Below, one piece after another: positions 1 through 9,528 of a DNA stretch of 53,625 nucleotides. Position 1 is the stretch's first letter, and the number at the start of each line of letters is the position of its first letter. The position numbers and the translations under genes were made by a program. The stretch is from Ophioceras dolichostomum. Lineage: Eukaryota; Ascomycota; Sordariomycetes; Magnaporthales; Ophioceraceae. The notes under the pieces are model-generated. The model worked only from the letters and a program-made list of their open reading frames with translations. It ran no database searches and had not been told where the DNA came from. The stretch is from assembly GCA_003049485.1 (NCBI GenBank), contig PYST01000279.1, positions 1-53,625 on the forward strand, in the 5' to 3' direction.

Positions 1-500
1 GCCTTGCCCCCACCTCCGCACAGCTCTGGCCGAGAAGGCCAGATCGTTGAAACATTCCGCACTGTCAATTTTCTGCCTATTTGCCACAATCGCCGGGACT
101 GTGCGCGCAAGTGAATAGATACGGTGTCAACGGGGAGGATTGAAGGGCGCTCGATCCGAAATCCATCTGGCTCCCTCAATTTCGGCGATTTGTTTGGAAG
201 CGCAATGTGAGAAGAGGACACAGGCCACACGCAAACGACGAAAATAGCGACACTGACGAAAGGTTTGTCCTGGCGCCGTGGCTCTCTCATCAAAGAAGGA
301 CCCTGAAAAGCATACTGTGCATTGAATTACGGATATGAGAACGCGAAGAGGAGAACCCACGCAATTCAAAGAAGCTGAGATCAATCACTCCCGTCCTCCC
401 GCTGTGATGTAAACATGCAAGATTGACCTGCGTCTTTATTAGCGCCATGACTTTCAGTAGTCGACACAGCGACTGTCAACTGGATGTGACACGGAACATT

Positions 501-527
501 GGGGTGCCTCCGTGGCATTGGCACCCC
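501..527. repeat. 8-bp stem hairpin
   Basis: GGGGTGCC (501-508) and GGCACCCC (520-527) are perfect inverted arms around an 11-nt loop. It lies far upstream of the phosphatase gene and has no evident partner gene. An 8-bp arm pair can occur by chance. Confidence 0.4.
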
Positions 528-1025
528 GTCATTGCCCCTCTGACATTCACTGACTGGCTCCTTTCTAGTGGGCAGTGGCTACGAAGTACTGGCCTGGCCA
601 CACGCGCGTCGAAGCGGCTGCAGGCTGGCTGGCTGACTGAATGCGGGAGAAAAGTCCCCGCCCCCCGACATCGCTCACACTTCCAATAGTTCTGATCAAC
701 CCCGATGATCAAAGCTGGCAGATGAGCAGTGTTTTATGTGTCGGCTACTTTGAGGAAGGGAGACAGCACATCGCAAGGCGCATCGCAAACCTGATTCTCA
801 CGATTCAATCCTCAAATCCCTCTAGCGCGCGCGACAATTGCTTGCTGGCCAGGGACCTGCCAACAGTGCCTGCGGAAGCGGCAAAGAGACCGAAAAATAG
901 GAAAAGAAGAAGAGAAGTGGCGGCGAACCAGACTCAATTGGGGTTGACGAGGGGGGGCGGCAGGCGGACGATTCGCTAGGTTTTAATTATCGCCTGCACG
1001 GCCCAAATTTGGGAGCAGGATTGTG

Positions 1026-1060
1026 ATTGGGCAGCGGCTGGCGCCAAAGCGCTATTTATA
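1026..1060 (+). promoter_or_regulatory. Candidate core promoter of the phosphatase gene (inverted CCAAT and TATA-like)
   Basis: ATTGG (an inverted CCAAT box) at 1026-1030 is followed by TATTTATA at 1053-1060. This is the most promoter-like spot upstream of the phosphatase ORF and lies before the CT-rich tract. If used, it implies a 5' leader of about 1.3 kb. This is motif evidence only. Confidence 0.3.
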
Positions 1061-2444
1061 GGATTTCGCAGCATTCCACTTGTTTCGCAAACACGCCGGG
1101 AGGGGGAATGGCAAAGACGGGACAAGCGCACCTGCCTGCCAGTTCCTCGTTGCTTTTTGCTTTCACGCTGCCACCAGCAGCCAGACAGACGCCCATCTTG
1201 CAGCACCCATTTGCAGCACCACAACAAGACAAGCCCGCGAGAGCCCGCAAGCCCGCAGCAGGCAAGGCCAGGTGCCACCCACCTGTAAACCAGTGAATCC
1301 CACCTCCACCCAGGGTCCTCATCTTGCTGCCATTGGCCCATTGACTTCTTGCGGTCCGCATTCAGTGGGGCGCTCTTCTCTTTCCCTTGTTCCCATTTGG
1401 CGTTCCACGACGACCCCGGTCCTCTGTTCTTTTCTTGTCTCTGTCTCTTCCGCCTGTCCCTCGTCCCCCTGTTCCCTCCTCCTCGCTGGGCGAGAGCCAC
1501 ACTGACTGGAACACTGGAACACTGGCACACACACTGGACAGTGGACGGTGGGCACAGGCAGTCGTCGCTGTCTTCCTTGCGTTCCCTCCTCTATTTTCCC
1601 AACTTTCCCGTCTCCCAGGAGTCCCAGGTGCTTGCTTCCCTCCATTCCACGGCACCCCCAAGGAGCAGTGCCAGACTGACACTGCGCCAGCATCTCTTAT
1701 CCGAGTCCCAGTCAATTCTTTCCTTCGTGACTGTGAGGCTCTCCATTTTTGCTCCTCTTTTCTTCTCCTCCATTCCGTGACTTTGCAGCCTTGCTCTTCT
1801 TCTTTCTTCCCACTCTTCCCATCCCATCAACAAAGCCCGCCTGGCCTCCCGACCCAAACCGTCGTCCTTCCCGTACACTCTATCCTCTGCTGAGTGGGAA
1901 GCCTGGCCCGTGGCGACCTTTCTTCTTCTTCTCTTCTGTACGAATTATTTGCGCGCCGCCGTTGAACCGTCCTCAGTATTCGCTCAGCTCTCGAGCGCCT
2001 CCGACAATGTGCTGACATTCAGTCGCCCTGGTCGCCTCCTACCTTGACAGAATTGCGGTCACCCTCGCTCCTCCAGCCCACTGACTGTCGCACACACGGG
2101 CGGTTGCGACCTGTGCCCTCGACAACCTTTAAATCAAAGAAGAGCGGCCGCCGCGGTCTGGTTGCTTCGAACGAGACGCGGGAGTATCCAGCAGCGCTGT
2201 CCCACTCCTTGACCCTCGCCCTCGCCTTTCTGTCTGCTCTGCTCTTCTGCTGTGCGCAAGCCAAACCCAATCACCAATTCGCCTCAAAACTTGTTCCGGC
2301 AAGTCGGCCGTCAAAACGGATCCGATTTGGTCTCAGTCGACACGCCGCAAACAGGCGCTGTCGCTGTCCTTGACCATCCAAGTCGACAGCAAGAGGAGGC
2401 GTCTAGAACGCGACGAAGAGGAAGCGAGCGACAACGCATCGAAT

Positions 2445-5090
2445 ATGCCGTCTGCCGCGGCCCGCCGCTTGTATGAGGATCAGATTCCCTCATTTATGTC
2501 AGTTTTCGACCTCGACGCAGAAGCAATGATGGAAGACAGGGGGACAATCACTGTCGTCGACCCCAAGATTATGGAAATCGATCCCGACACGACCAAGCTA
2601 TCGAGCGAACCACAGCCGCTTCACCCGGCCGCCATTCCCTCCGACGCAACATTACACAAGCACCATGATAGTACCTCGACACAGAACACTGAGTCGGCGG
2701 ACTCGTCACCAACAACCACTGTTTCCTGCACTGACTCGTCTTCACTCTCGGACCCGTCGCCATCTTCGTCGCCAGACTCTCCGATTAATAACCTAATTCC
2801 TCTGTCGTCTTTCCCCGGCCCTACCTTCGGCGGCCTCTCGTCGATGGCCACACTCACAGTCTCGGAGCCGACACTAGAGCGGCCGATGACCTCTCCCTCA
2901 CCCAGGCGGCCGCGCAACATGAAAGGCCTGTCAATACAGCCTCCCTTCGCCGGTCCGCCCCCGTCGAGTCTGGTCTCAGAGCCCTCATCTCCCGTCTTCA
3001 TCAAGCCCAAGATTCCCGCAATGAAGCGCAAGCCAAGCCAACTGAGCCTCAAGACCAGCTCGAACGACTTGATACGGGGGACTGCTTTGGAAATACCACA
3101 GTCTCCGTCACTTCCACCAATTCTGCAGCGACGCGCGCTGAAACACTCCACCTCATCACCGCACATGCTTTCGGGCCTCAAGTCATCAACATTTGGGCCA
3201 GTGGGAGGAATGACGATCCCCACGGTCTTGGAGCGGAATGAGTCAGGCCTCTCAGAGTTCTTCCGCCCATCGAAACCCGCTCTCGCCGCCTCCGGAGGAC
3301 TTGCATCTGCCATCCCCGAGGAGGCGTCACCAATTCGTGCGCAGGTCGCAAACTGCGCCGCTTTTGATGTCGAGCCCTTCCACGAGAACGAGAACAATGA
3401 GGACCAGAAGACCCCCGGCTATCCCGACGGCCCAATCGCAATCTACGGCGAGGACGTGTTCCTGTATCTGGAGCCCTCGGCCGATGAGGCGTCCAGGTTT
3501 GATGTGGTGATCAACGTTGCTCGCGAGGTTTCGAATCCCTTCGAGGCCATGCGACCGAAGCAGATTGAGCTGCCAGCAAAGCAGAACACGTTCGCAGACG
3601 ACTCCCCCATGCCGGATACTGCGCTTACTGGGCTCAGCTTTGCCACCGCCTTCGAGTTCCCACAGGAAGATGTCACGCCGACCACTCCCAAGGCTGCCGC
3701 CACCAAGGAGCCCGAATACATTCACATGCTCTGGGACCACAACACCGATATCGCGCCAGACCTGATGGGCCTCTGCGAGACGATTGATCGCAGGGTGCAG
3801 GAGGGAAAGAAGGTGCTGGTACACTGCCAGCAAGGCGCTAGCCGATCGGCGAGCTTGATCATCGCCTACGGCCTCTACCAAAACCCCGACCTGAGTGTCA
3901 ACGACGCTTACTACGCGGCGCAGTCAAAGAGCCGGTGGATCAGCCCCAACATGCGATTGATGTACTGCCTCCAGGATTTCCAGAAGGAAGTTTCCAGGAA
4001 AAAGAGGCTGACTCCCGGATCGACTTTCCGGCCGCGTTCTGGGAAGAAGAGCCCAACGAAGCACCGCCAAGCTCTGTCGGTAGACGCGATCGAATTGCCG
4101 CCAAAGGAGCCTCTCACGGCGCCCCTGCCGGGTGAGGAAAGTGCATCAATCAGTCCCGAGAGGAGTCCGATGCGACCACGCGGTAGCTCAACGCCCGGCC
4201 GGGATCCAGTGTCGCCGGGGCCATCCTCCGCTCCCTCTAGCTTCTCGTGGACCGAAAGGGAGGACGAGAACGACCCTGGCAAATTCGGTCGCTTCAACAT
4301 CGACAGCATATTCAAGCACTCGCAGCCGGACTCGGGGTTCGCCTCATCAAGCTCCCTGGGTTCAACATCATTGTCGCTGTCGAAGCCTCCACTGTCTCCC
4401 GGTCTCCCACCGGCTCCAATCACGGTATCAAAACCCCGGTTGCCGCCGCCGTCTCTGGGGTTTGCCCCATTGTCAATAGGAAGGCCACCTCCGTCTCCCG
4501 GCCTTCCCGGTCATGCACCGCTCTCGCTAGGCGCGCCACCACTCTCTCCTGGATTCGCTCCGCCTTCATTTGGCAGGCCTCCGCCGTCCCCTGGCCTTCC
4601 TCGCCTAGCACCGCTCAAGCTAGGCGCTCCACCACTTTCTCCAGGATTTGCGCCGCCGTCGTTCGGAAAGCCTCCGCCATCCCCCGGATTTGGTGCTCAT
4701 CGTTTCAAGGCTCCCACCAATGGATTTGGCCTAGTGCCATTGAGCTTGGGTGGCAGTTCTCGATCGGTTGAAGATCTCAGGGGGGCAGCGAGCGACCGCC
4801 CCTTGCCGATGATGCCGGCCGCCACCTTCTTAGACGACGACGCCCTGCTTTCTCCGAGGGTTGAGAAGATGACGAGGAATCCTCTGCACGACCCATTCCC
4901 CGACTTCGGCGGCATGCGCTTCGTCGAGGTGCCACCGACTCCGAACGACGGCCTCTTCTCTCCTAGGGAAGCGATGTTCCCAAGGGATCCGTTTTTCCCG
5001 TTCGGGCGGCCCACGCAGGTGGCGGACCCAAGAAGTCCCCCCACGCAAGGGGAGACACCAATCGTGCGATCGATCGATGAGCTGTTGTGA
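2445..5090 (+). CDS. MAP-kinase-phosphatase-like dual-specificity protein phosphatase
   Basis: Predicted 881-residue intronless protein that removes phosphate from Tyr and Ser/Thr, most likely on a MAP kinase, as Msg5/Pmp1-type fungal phosphatases do. The catalytic domain spans about residues 322-515. It contains the P-loop HCQQGASRS with nucleophile Cys461 and Arg467, and a probable general acid Asp431 in LWDHNTD. A loop of about 55 residues (367-423) interrupts the domain. The N-terminal third is Ser/Pro rich and has a MAPK-docking-like stretch, MKRKPSQLSL (193-202). Residues about 644-754 are tandem Pro-rich repeats full of Ser-Pro sites. ATG 2445 is the first in-frame ATG. The frame stays open upstream to a stop at 2130 without another ATG, so an upstream spliced start cannot be excluded. 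The MAPK target is inferred, not seen. Confidence 0.9.
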   Translation: MPSAAARRLYEDQIPSFMSVFDLDAEAMMEDRGTITVVDPKIMEIDPDTTKLSSEPQPLHPAAIPSDATLHKHHDSTSTQNTESADSSPTTTVSCTDSSSLSDPSPSSSPDSPINNLIPLSSFPGPTFGGLSSMATLTVSEPTLERPMTSPSPRRPRNMKGLSIQPPFAGPPPSSLVSEPSSPVFIKPKIPAMKRKPSQLSLKTSSNDLIRGTALEIPQSPSLPPILQRRALKHSTSSPHMLSGLKSSTFGPVGGMTIPTVLERNESGLSEFFRPSKPALAASGGLASAIPEEASPIRAQVANCAAFDVEPFHENENNEDQKTPGYPDGPIAIYGEDVFLYLEPSADEASRFDVVINVAREVSNPFEAMRPKQIELPAKQNTFADDSPMPDTALTGLSFATAFEFPQEDVTPTTPKAAATKEPEYIHMLWDHNTDIAPDLMGLCETIDRRVQEGKKVLVHCQQGASRSASLIIAYGLYQNPDLSVNDAYYAAQSKSRWISPNMRLMYCLQDFQKEVSRKKRLTPGSTFRPRSGKKSPTKHRQALSVDAIELPPKEPLTAPLPGEESASISPERSPMRPRGSSTPGRDPVSPGPSSAPSSFSWTEREDENDPGKFGRFNIDSIFKHSQPDSGFASSSSLGSTSLSLSKPPLSPGLPPAPITVSKPRLPPPSLGFAPLSIGRPPPSPGLPGHAPLSLGAPPLSPGFAPPSFGRPPPSPGLPRLAPLKLGAPPLSPGFAPPSFGKPPPSPGFGAHRFKAPTNGFGLVPLSLGGSSRSVEDLRGAASDRPLPMMPAATFLDDDALLSPRVEKMTRNPLHDPFPDFGGMRFVEVPPTPNDGLFSPREAMFPRDPFFPFGRPTQVADPRSPPTQGETPIVRSIDELL
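4375..4705 (+). repeat. In-frame tandem repeats coding for an SPG-rich tail
   Basis: The phosphatase gene contains about three degenerate direct repeats of roughly 84 bp. They encode units such as GAPPLSPGFAPPSFG followed by RPPPSPG. Each unit adds two Ser-Pro sites. Repeats like these often vary in copy number between strains. Confidence 0.7.
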
Positions 5091-6133
5091 GGGGACTTAG
5101 TCTCCTGACGTCACACTAGCTCTTTTCCCTATCTCCCCACGAGTTCACGACCATTTTGACCGTCACAGGGCAAAAATGCACTGTCACAGGAAATATCTCG
5201 GATGCGACTCCACATCGCAGAAAGTGCAGCTGCGGCCACTATTCATTCAGTCGCTTCATGCACCCCGCTATCAAAGGCCTTAGCGACAGTCCGACATTGG
5301 CACGACGCGGACGCTCGGGACAGTGGGTTAATGGGTAACGATTGGGACCCAAAAACGGCAATAGAACCCACCGCGAGCTCCAGCTCCGCCGCTTACGACG
5401 GATTCGCGGGCTCGATCGATCGACGACTTTGATATTCTACATATTCATTTATACTTATTCGACTAGAAACGCCTGATATCGCGATCTAGCATCGATTACT
5501 TCGACATGCCACACATGCTCACACTATTGGCCACAGGCCCTATTTTTTTCCCTTTGTCTTTATCCTCAATACCAACCACGAACATCTCTTTTCCTTTTGT
5601 CTCCTGAATGTTGATTACCATTCTCCTGTCTCGTATTTAGCCTCGACGCACAGCACAAGCGGGCAACGGCGAAATGGTGGACGGCGAACCACAAGAATCA
5701 AGCCTATATATGGGTTTTTCTCTTTTTTGTCTCTTCGGTTGCGTTTTTGTCTTTTTCCATGTTGTTCATCTTCTGCTAAACAACCAAAACCCCGCACAAA
5801 AAAACATGAAGAGGAAAAAAACTCACGCTAAATGGAAATGTGTAATCTACTAGCTAGAGGGGAGCAAAGGTGAACAAAAAGAACACTGAATATCCCTCAT
5901 GGGCTGGACATGACGACTTGTGTTGAATCATGGCGGGAGTTGGATGGCCCTCTATCTCTCTGTCTCCTTCTTTCTCTCCTTTGTCCTATGACTTTCTTGT
6001 GTTTCTTTCTCCCTAGCTCTGGCAACCCATCCACAATCTGATCTCTAGCTCTTCTTTTTCCAAGGGTATCCTCGTTCTCCGTCTATTCCTTTCTTTTCCG
6101 GCTAACACATGTGCTGTTGCTACCGATTTCCCT

Positions 6134-6196
6134 CCCTCTCCTCCCTCTCCTCCCTCTCCTCCCTCTCCTCCCTCTCCTCCCTCTCCTTCCTCTCCT
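6134..6196. repeat. CCCTCTCCT minisatellite
   Basis: Six perfect and one imperfect tandem copies of the 9-mer CCCTCTCCT. The bottom strand is pure purine (AGGAGAGGG). It translates as Ser/Leu or Gly/Arg runs in shadow frames, which explains the ORFs seen across it. Confidence 0.9.
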
Positions 6197-6931
6197 TCCT
6201 TGACTTCCTTGAGGATAAGAACAACAGGAAGAGGCTGGTAGGGCTGCAACAACCGGTCCGTGGGAAAGGCCGCGGGAAGAGAAAGACTCATAACCTACCT
6301 CTACACATACAAGCCTCAAGTTGGTAGAGCGTTTTTCCTTGCTCTTTTTTTCTTCTCTCATCTATTTCTTATGTGATTATGGATGGATTTGGGGGCCGGA
6401 CAAACGAACAGGGTGGCTGGTGCAAAGTGAAAGGATTCGATGGAAGGATGGGAAGAACGGACTGGGGCTCATCAATTGTGGCACGGACGGGACGAACGAA
6501 CAACACCACCCACTGCTGCTACAAATGCCTGGATATGGAAAGGATGGAATGGGATGGGATGGACACATGACACATACAATGGGGCACATACATGAGGTAC
6601 ACATCACGCGTGACGCATTGTGGTCACGAGAGGGGGAGGAGAAGGGCAATGAAATAGGAAAGGGAAGAACCGCACCATACCGCACCGCACCGTACCGCAC
6701 CGCCCGTGGGACAAAAATATCGCGCCACTCCCGGATAGACCCAACACGCCGCGCGGCTTCATCCAACGGGCGGGTGTCGCCGAGAGTCAGGGAGGGAGCG
6801 AGCCGCTCCAACCGCCGCTGGTTCCCCCGTACCGGTGCTGCGGACTGACTAGGTGCCAGGCAAATCCTCGGTGGGAGCAGGTGCTAGATATGGGTACTGA
6901 ACAATCCATGAGTAAACCACGAGTCGGCCAT

Positions 6932-6965
6932 GTGGCTGACTAGGTTAGGTACCTTACTTAGCCAC
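6932..6965. repeat. Imperfect 34-bp palindrome
   Basis: Outer arms GTGGCT and AGCCAC enclose a partly symmetric core around GGTACC. No target-site duplication or internal ORF is visible, so it is recorded only as a structural repeat. Confidence 0.35.
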
Positions 6966-7903
6966 GTTAGATAGTGGCTCCGATGGGGACTAAAATAAAT
7001 ATATGCGTATCATATAACAAACAGGGATTTCTAGGGCAAACGAGACCTGTTCACAGTATTTTCCGTGCTTAGTGATGTGACGGTCCTGCCCAGCTGAAAA
7101 GGAAGCTGCAACAAGGTACAGACCTGTCAGTCATCCCAACTCTTTTCTTTTTATTTCTGTTCTCCTCGGAGATCCGGGTACCTTTCCATCGGCTAGTGCC
7201 TAGTCTAGTCGGGGAGCGTTCATGCTTTTACAACTAGCTGGAGGGAGAATAGATCAGGTCCACAGGAACACGGGAGCACTACCCAGAACTACATTAGTTC
7301 TCCCGACCGGACGCCCCATCCTTCAGCTAGTCTAAGTCAGGTCAGGGCCTGCCTGTCAGTTCGGCGGGCGTGGAGAGTTCGGTCGGAATAAGGTCGGTCG
7401 GTAGTCGTCATGCAAAGCGACTCTACTTCTGAGAGTCCATCGTTTATCCTGTGTTTGCCACCCTCGGATGCCTCCGAACAGATAATATTGATCAATGCCA
7501 GCGACTATATTTAGGCTTGGCGGGTTCGGTGGGCACCCAGCCTCGTCAGCCAGGACGAGGGTCGGGAAATGATGGTATTCCATGCAAAAATTCGCACTTG
7601 AGCAAGGGCTGCCTTTTCGTTCTCAATCTATTTTCCTATTTTTATGCATCCGATTCCGTAATGTTCTTCTTTCTATCATGCGAAGTATTCAAAAGAACCC
7701 TCAACTGACCTCGTGCAAGACACACAAAGAGACCTATACGCTAGCCTACTTTGCTCGGACTCGGTGGTCATCAGCAAGGACACGACGCTCTCACTCACGT
7801 TGGGAGAGGGAAAAAAAAGTTTCTAACTGGAAAAGAAGAGGAGAAAAGGAGAAGCAGTCAATGCGCAAAAACAAAAAAGTTCGATGAATACAAGAAAGGT
7901 GAT

Positions 7904-9370
7904 TCATTGCGCTTTCTCCGACAAGGCTTTCCTCTGCTTCTCCTTCTCCTTAGCCAGCTTCTCCTGGCGGGCCACGGCGGCCTCGACGCCGATGCCGCCA
8001 AAGACGAGCCCGACGCCCAGCCACTGCATGCCGGACAGGCGGTGGCCGAAGGCGACCACCGACAGGATCATGGTGAACATCTTGCGAGTGACCGTGACTG
8101 TTACGAGGAGGACCGAGGAGAACGTCGAGAGAGTGTAGACTATTTTTGACTCGTTCGTTAGCAAACCAAGAACATACACACAGCGGAGGGGTGTGGGGGA
8201 GGGGGGAGATGTAGGATAGGGGAAAAGAGGATGGGAAACGATGACCGAAAGGGAGGGCTGTGAGAAATAGTAACGAGAACGAGTTAAAGAGGAGCGAGCC
8301 ATACAAATGAACACCTGCCCCACGGCACCACACGCCGCAAAGCCCAGCACATCCGCCCACACGCGCGGATACCTCGCCATGAACGCCAGCGCGCTCGCCA
8401 GCTCGCCCGACGAGCCGGCGACGTCCATGCCCAGCCACTCGCCGAGGCCCGTGTGCACGAGCCACGGGCTGAGCAGCAGGTACGACAGCGTGACGGCGCT
8501 GCTCATCAGGTTGTTGGCGCACATCATCTGCGGGCCCGAGTACGGCCTGAACGTCGCGAAGACGTAGTCCTGCGTCGAGTTGGTGAGCCCGTCGAAGAGC
8601 AGGTTGATGCTCAGCAGGAAGAGGCCCCATGCCGTCTGGCCCGACGACACAGCCGCAGCAGCAGCTTTATTAGTCCTGTGCTTCTTCCCGCCACTGCTGC
8701 TGTGCACCGTGAACACCGCCACGCCCATCGTCACGGCCGCGACGACGAGGTACTTGTACAGCGGGTACCGTCGCCGGAACAGCGTGATGTGCAGGAACAT
8801 GACGGGAAGCAGCTTGCACGACTTGGCGAGCAAGAAAGTGATGTAGTCGATGTGCGCGAGCGAGGCGTAGCCGAAGGGGGACGCCAGCGCGGTGGTCAGC
8901 GCGACGAGCAGGAGCGGGGGAAGGATCGCGCGGCTCGGGATGATGGGCGGCACGCGCCGGCCTCTGGGCGTGCTGAGGTACAGGTAGGCCAGCCCCGTGG
9001 TGGCGGCGAAGACGGACTGGATGGTGTTGAGGAACACGGGGAACTTGAAGCGCTCCGGAGCTGAGGCTGGGCCGTAAGGCGTCGTCGTAAGCTTCTCCTG
9101 CAGGTACGCCCACGTCAGGAAGGAGCCGTAGATGCCCGCGACCGAGATGACGAGCTGCGTGAGGCCGACGTCGCGGGGCACGATGGGCGGTAGCGGCTTC
9201 TCGGCTGTTGCTGTTGTGTCCGCCGCCGCCGTCACCCTCTTCTTCCCTGCTGCGCTCCCGTTCGAGAAGGAGGAGTCATGGCGTTGTGATTGTGGTGATG
9301 GCCGGTCACGCTTGCTTATAAACTCCGAGGACGGCTCCCGCTGGACGGCGGGTTGCTTTGTGCGAGCCAT
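7904..9370 (-). CDS. HUT1: UDP-galactose / UDP-sugar transporter, HUT1 family
   Basis: Multi-pass ER nucleotide-sugar transporter of the UAA/Hut1 family, predicted to import UDP-galactose or UDP-glucose into the ER/Golgi lumen. Exons are 9370..8305 and 8139..7904, giving 433 residues after removing a 165-nt intron (8304-8140). The donor is TTCATTT|GTATGG and the acceptor CAAAAATAG, with branch site GCTAACG. Splicing restores VFIFYTLSTFSSVLLVTVTVTRKMFTM, a strongly conserved stretch of this family. Other family signals are a PYGP loop after the first membrane segment, the segment with HIDYITFLLAKSCKLLPVM, and FDGLTNSTQDYVF. The tail is charged (RQEKLAKEKEKQRK), as in ER-retained members. The intron length is a multiple of three and has no in-frame stop, so an unspliced message would still be translatable. 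Confidence 0.93.
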   Translation of the reverse strand: MARTKQPAVQREPSSEFISKRDRPSPQSQRHDSSFSNGSAAGKKRVTAAADTTATAEKPLPPIVPRDVGLTQLVISVAGIYGSFLTWAYLQEKLTTTPYGPASAPERFKFPVFLNTIQSVFAATTGLAYLYLSTPRGRRVPPIIPSRAILPPLLLVALTTALASPFGYASLAHIDYITFLLAKSCKLLPVMFLHITLFRRRYPLYKYLVVAAVTMGVAVFTVHSSSGGKKHRTNKAAAAAVSSGQTAWGLFLLSINLLFDGLTNSTQDYVFATFRPYSGPQMMCANNLMSSAVTLSYLLLSPWLVHTGLGEWLGMDVAGSSGELASALAFMARYPRVWADVLGFAACGAVGQVFICMARSSLTRSRYYFSQPSLSVIVSHPLFPYPTSPPSPTPLRCVYVLGLLTNESKIVYTLSTFSSVLLVTVTVTRKMFTMILSVVAFGHRLSGMQWLGVGLVFGGIGVEAAVARQEKLAKEKEKQRKALSEKAQ

Positions 9371-9510
9371 TGCAGCTCCTCGACTTCGGCTTTCCTCTCT
9401 ATTCGCCTTCGCTTTCTATGGTTTCGGAACCTTGTACGTTCTCCTATTCTAAAAAAAAACCAGGGGGGAATCGGCGAGGCGCAGGTCTTTTCTCAAGCTA
9501 GGACGCTGTG

Positions 9511-9528
9511 CGATCGATCGATCGATCG
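9511..9528. repeat. (CGAT)n tetranucleotide repeat
   Basis: Four and a half uninterrupted CGAT units, in the probable 5' leader of HUT1 about 140 nt upstream of its start codon. Confidence 0.8.

Larger units (their letters stand above)
1..2444. other. Upstream intergenic region and long pyrimidine-rich leader
   Basis: No coding region is supported here. The first kilobase is mixed sequence with one short hairpin (501-527). From about 1370 to 2280 the top strand is strongly C+T rich, as in long 5' leaders of filamentous-fungal genes. A minimal upstream ORF (ATG-TGC-TGA, 2007-2015) lies in it. Short ORFs on both strands overlap each other and have the composition of shadow frames. Confidence 0.6.
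5091..7903. other. Convergent intergenic region between phosphatase and HUT1
   Basis: This 2.8-kb stretch separates the 3' ends of two convergent genes and should hold both 3' UTRs. It carries a 9-bp CCCTCTCCT minisatellite (6134-6196), an ACCGCACCGT-type repeat near 6668-6710 and an imperfect 34-bp palindrome (6932-6965). I see no gene. The small ORFs here have low-complexity or shadow translations. Confidence 0.6.

Noticed and set aside
2621..3397. 258-codon minus-strand ORF across the phosphatase gene
   Set aside because: Shadow of the Ser/Pro-rich coding strand. No independent features.
9511..9528. CGAT repeat as a possible protein-binding array
   Set aside because: A simple tetranucleotide repeat explains it; similar GATCG clusters occur elsewhere (5415, 29095) without shared context.
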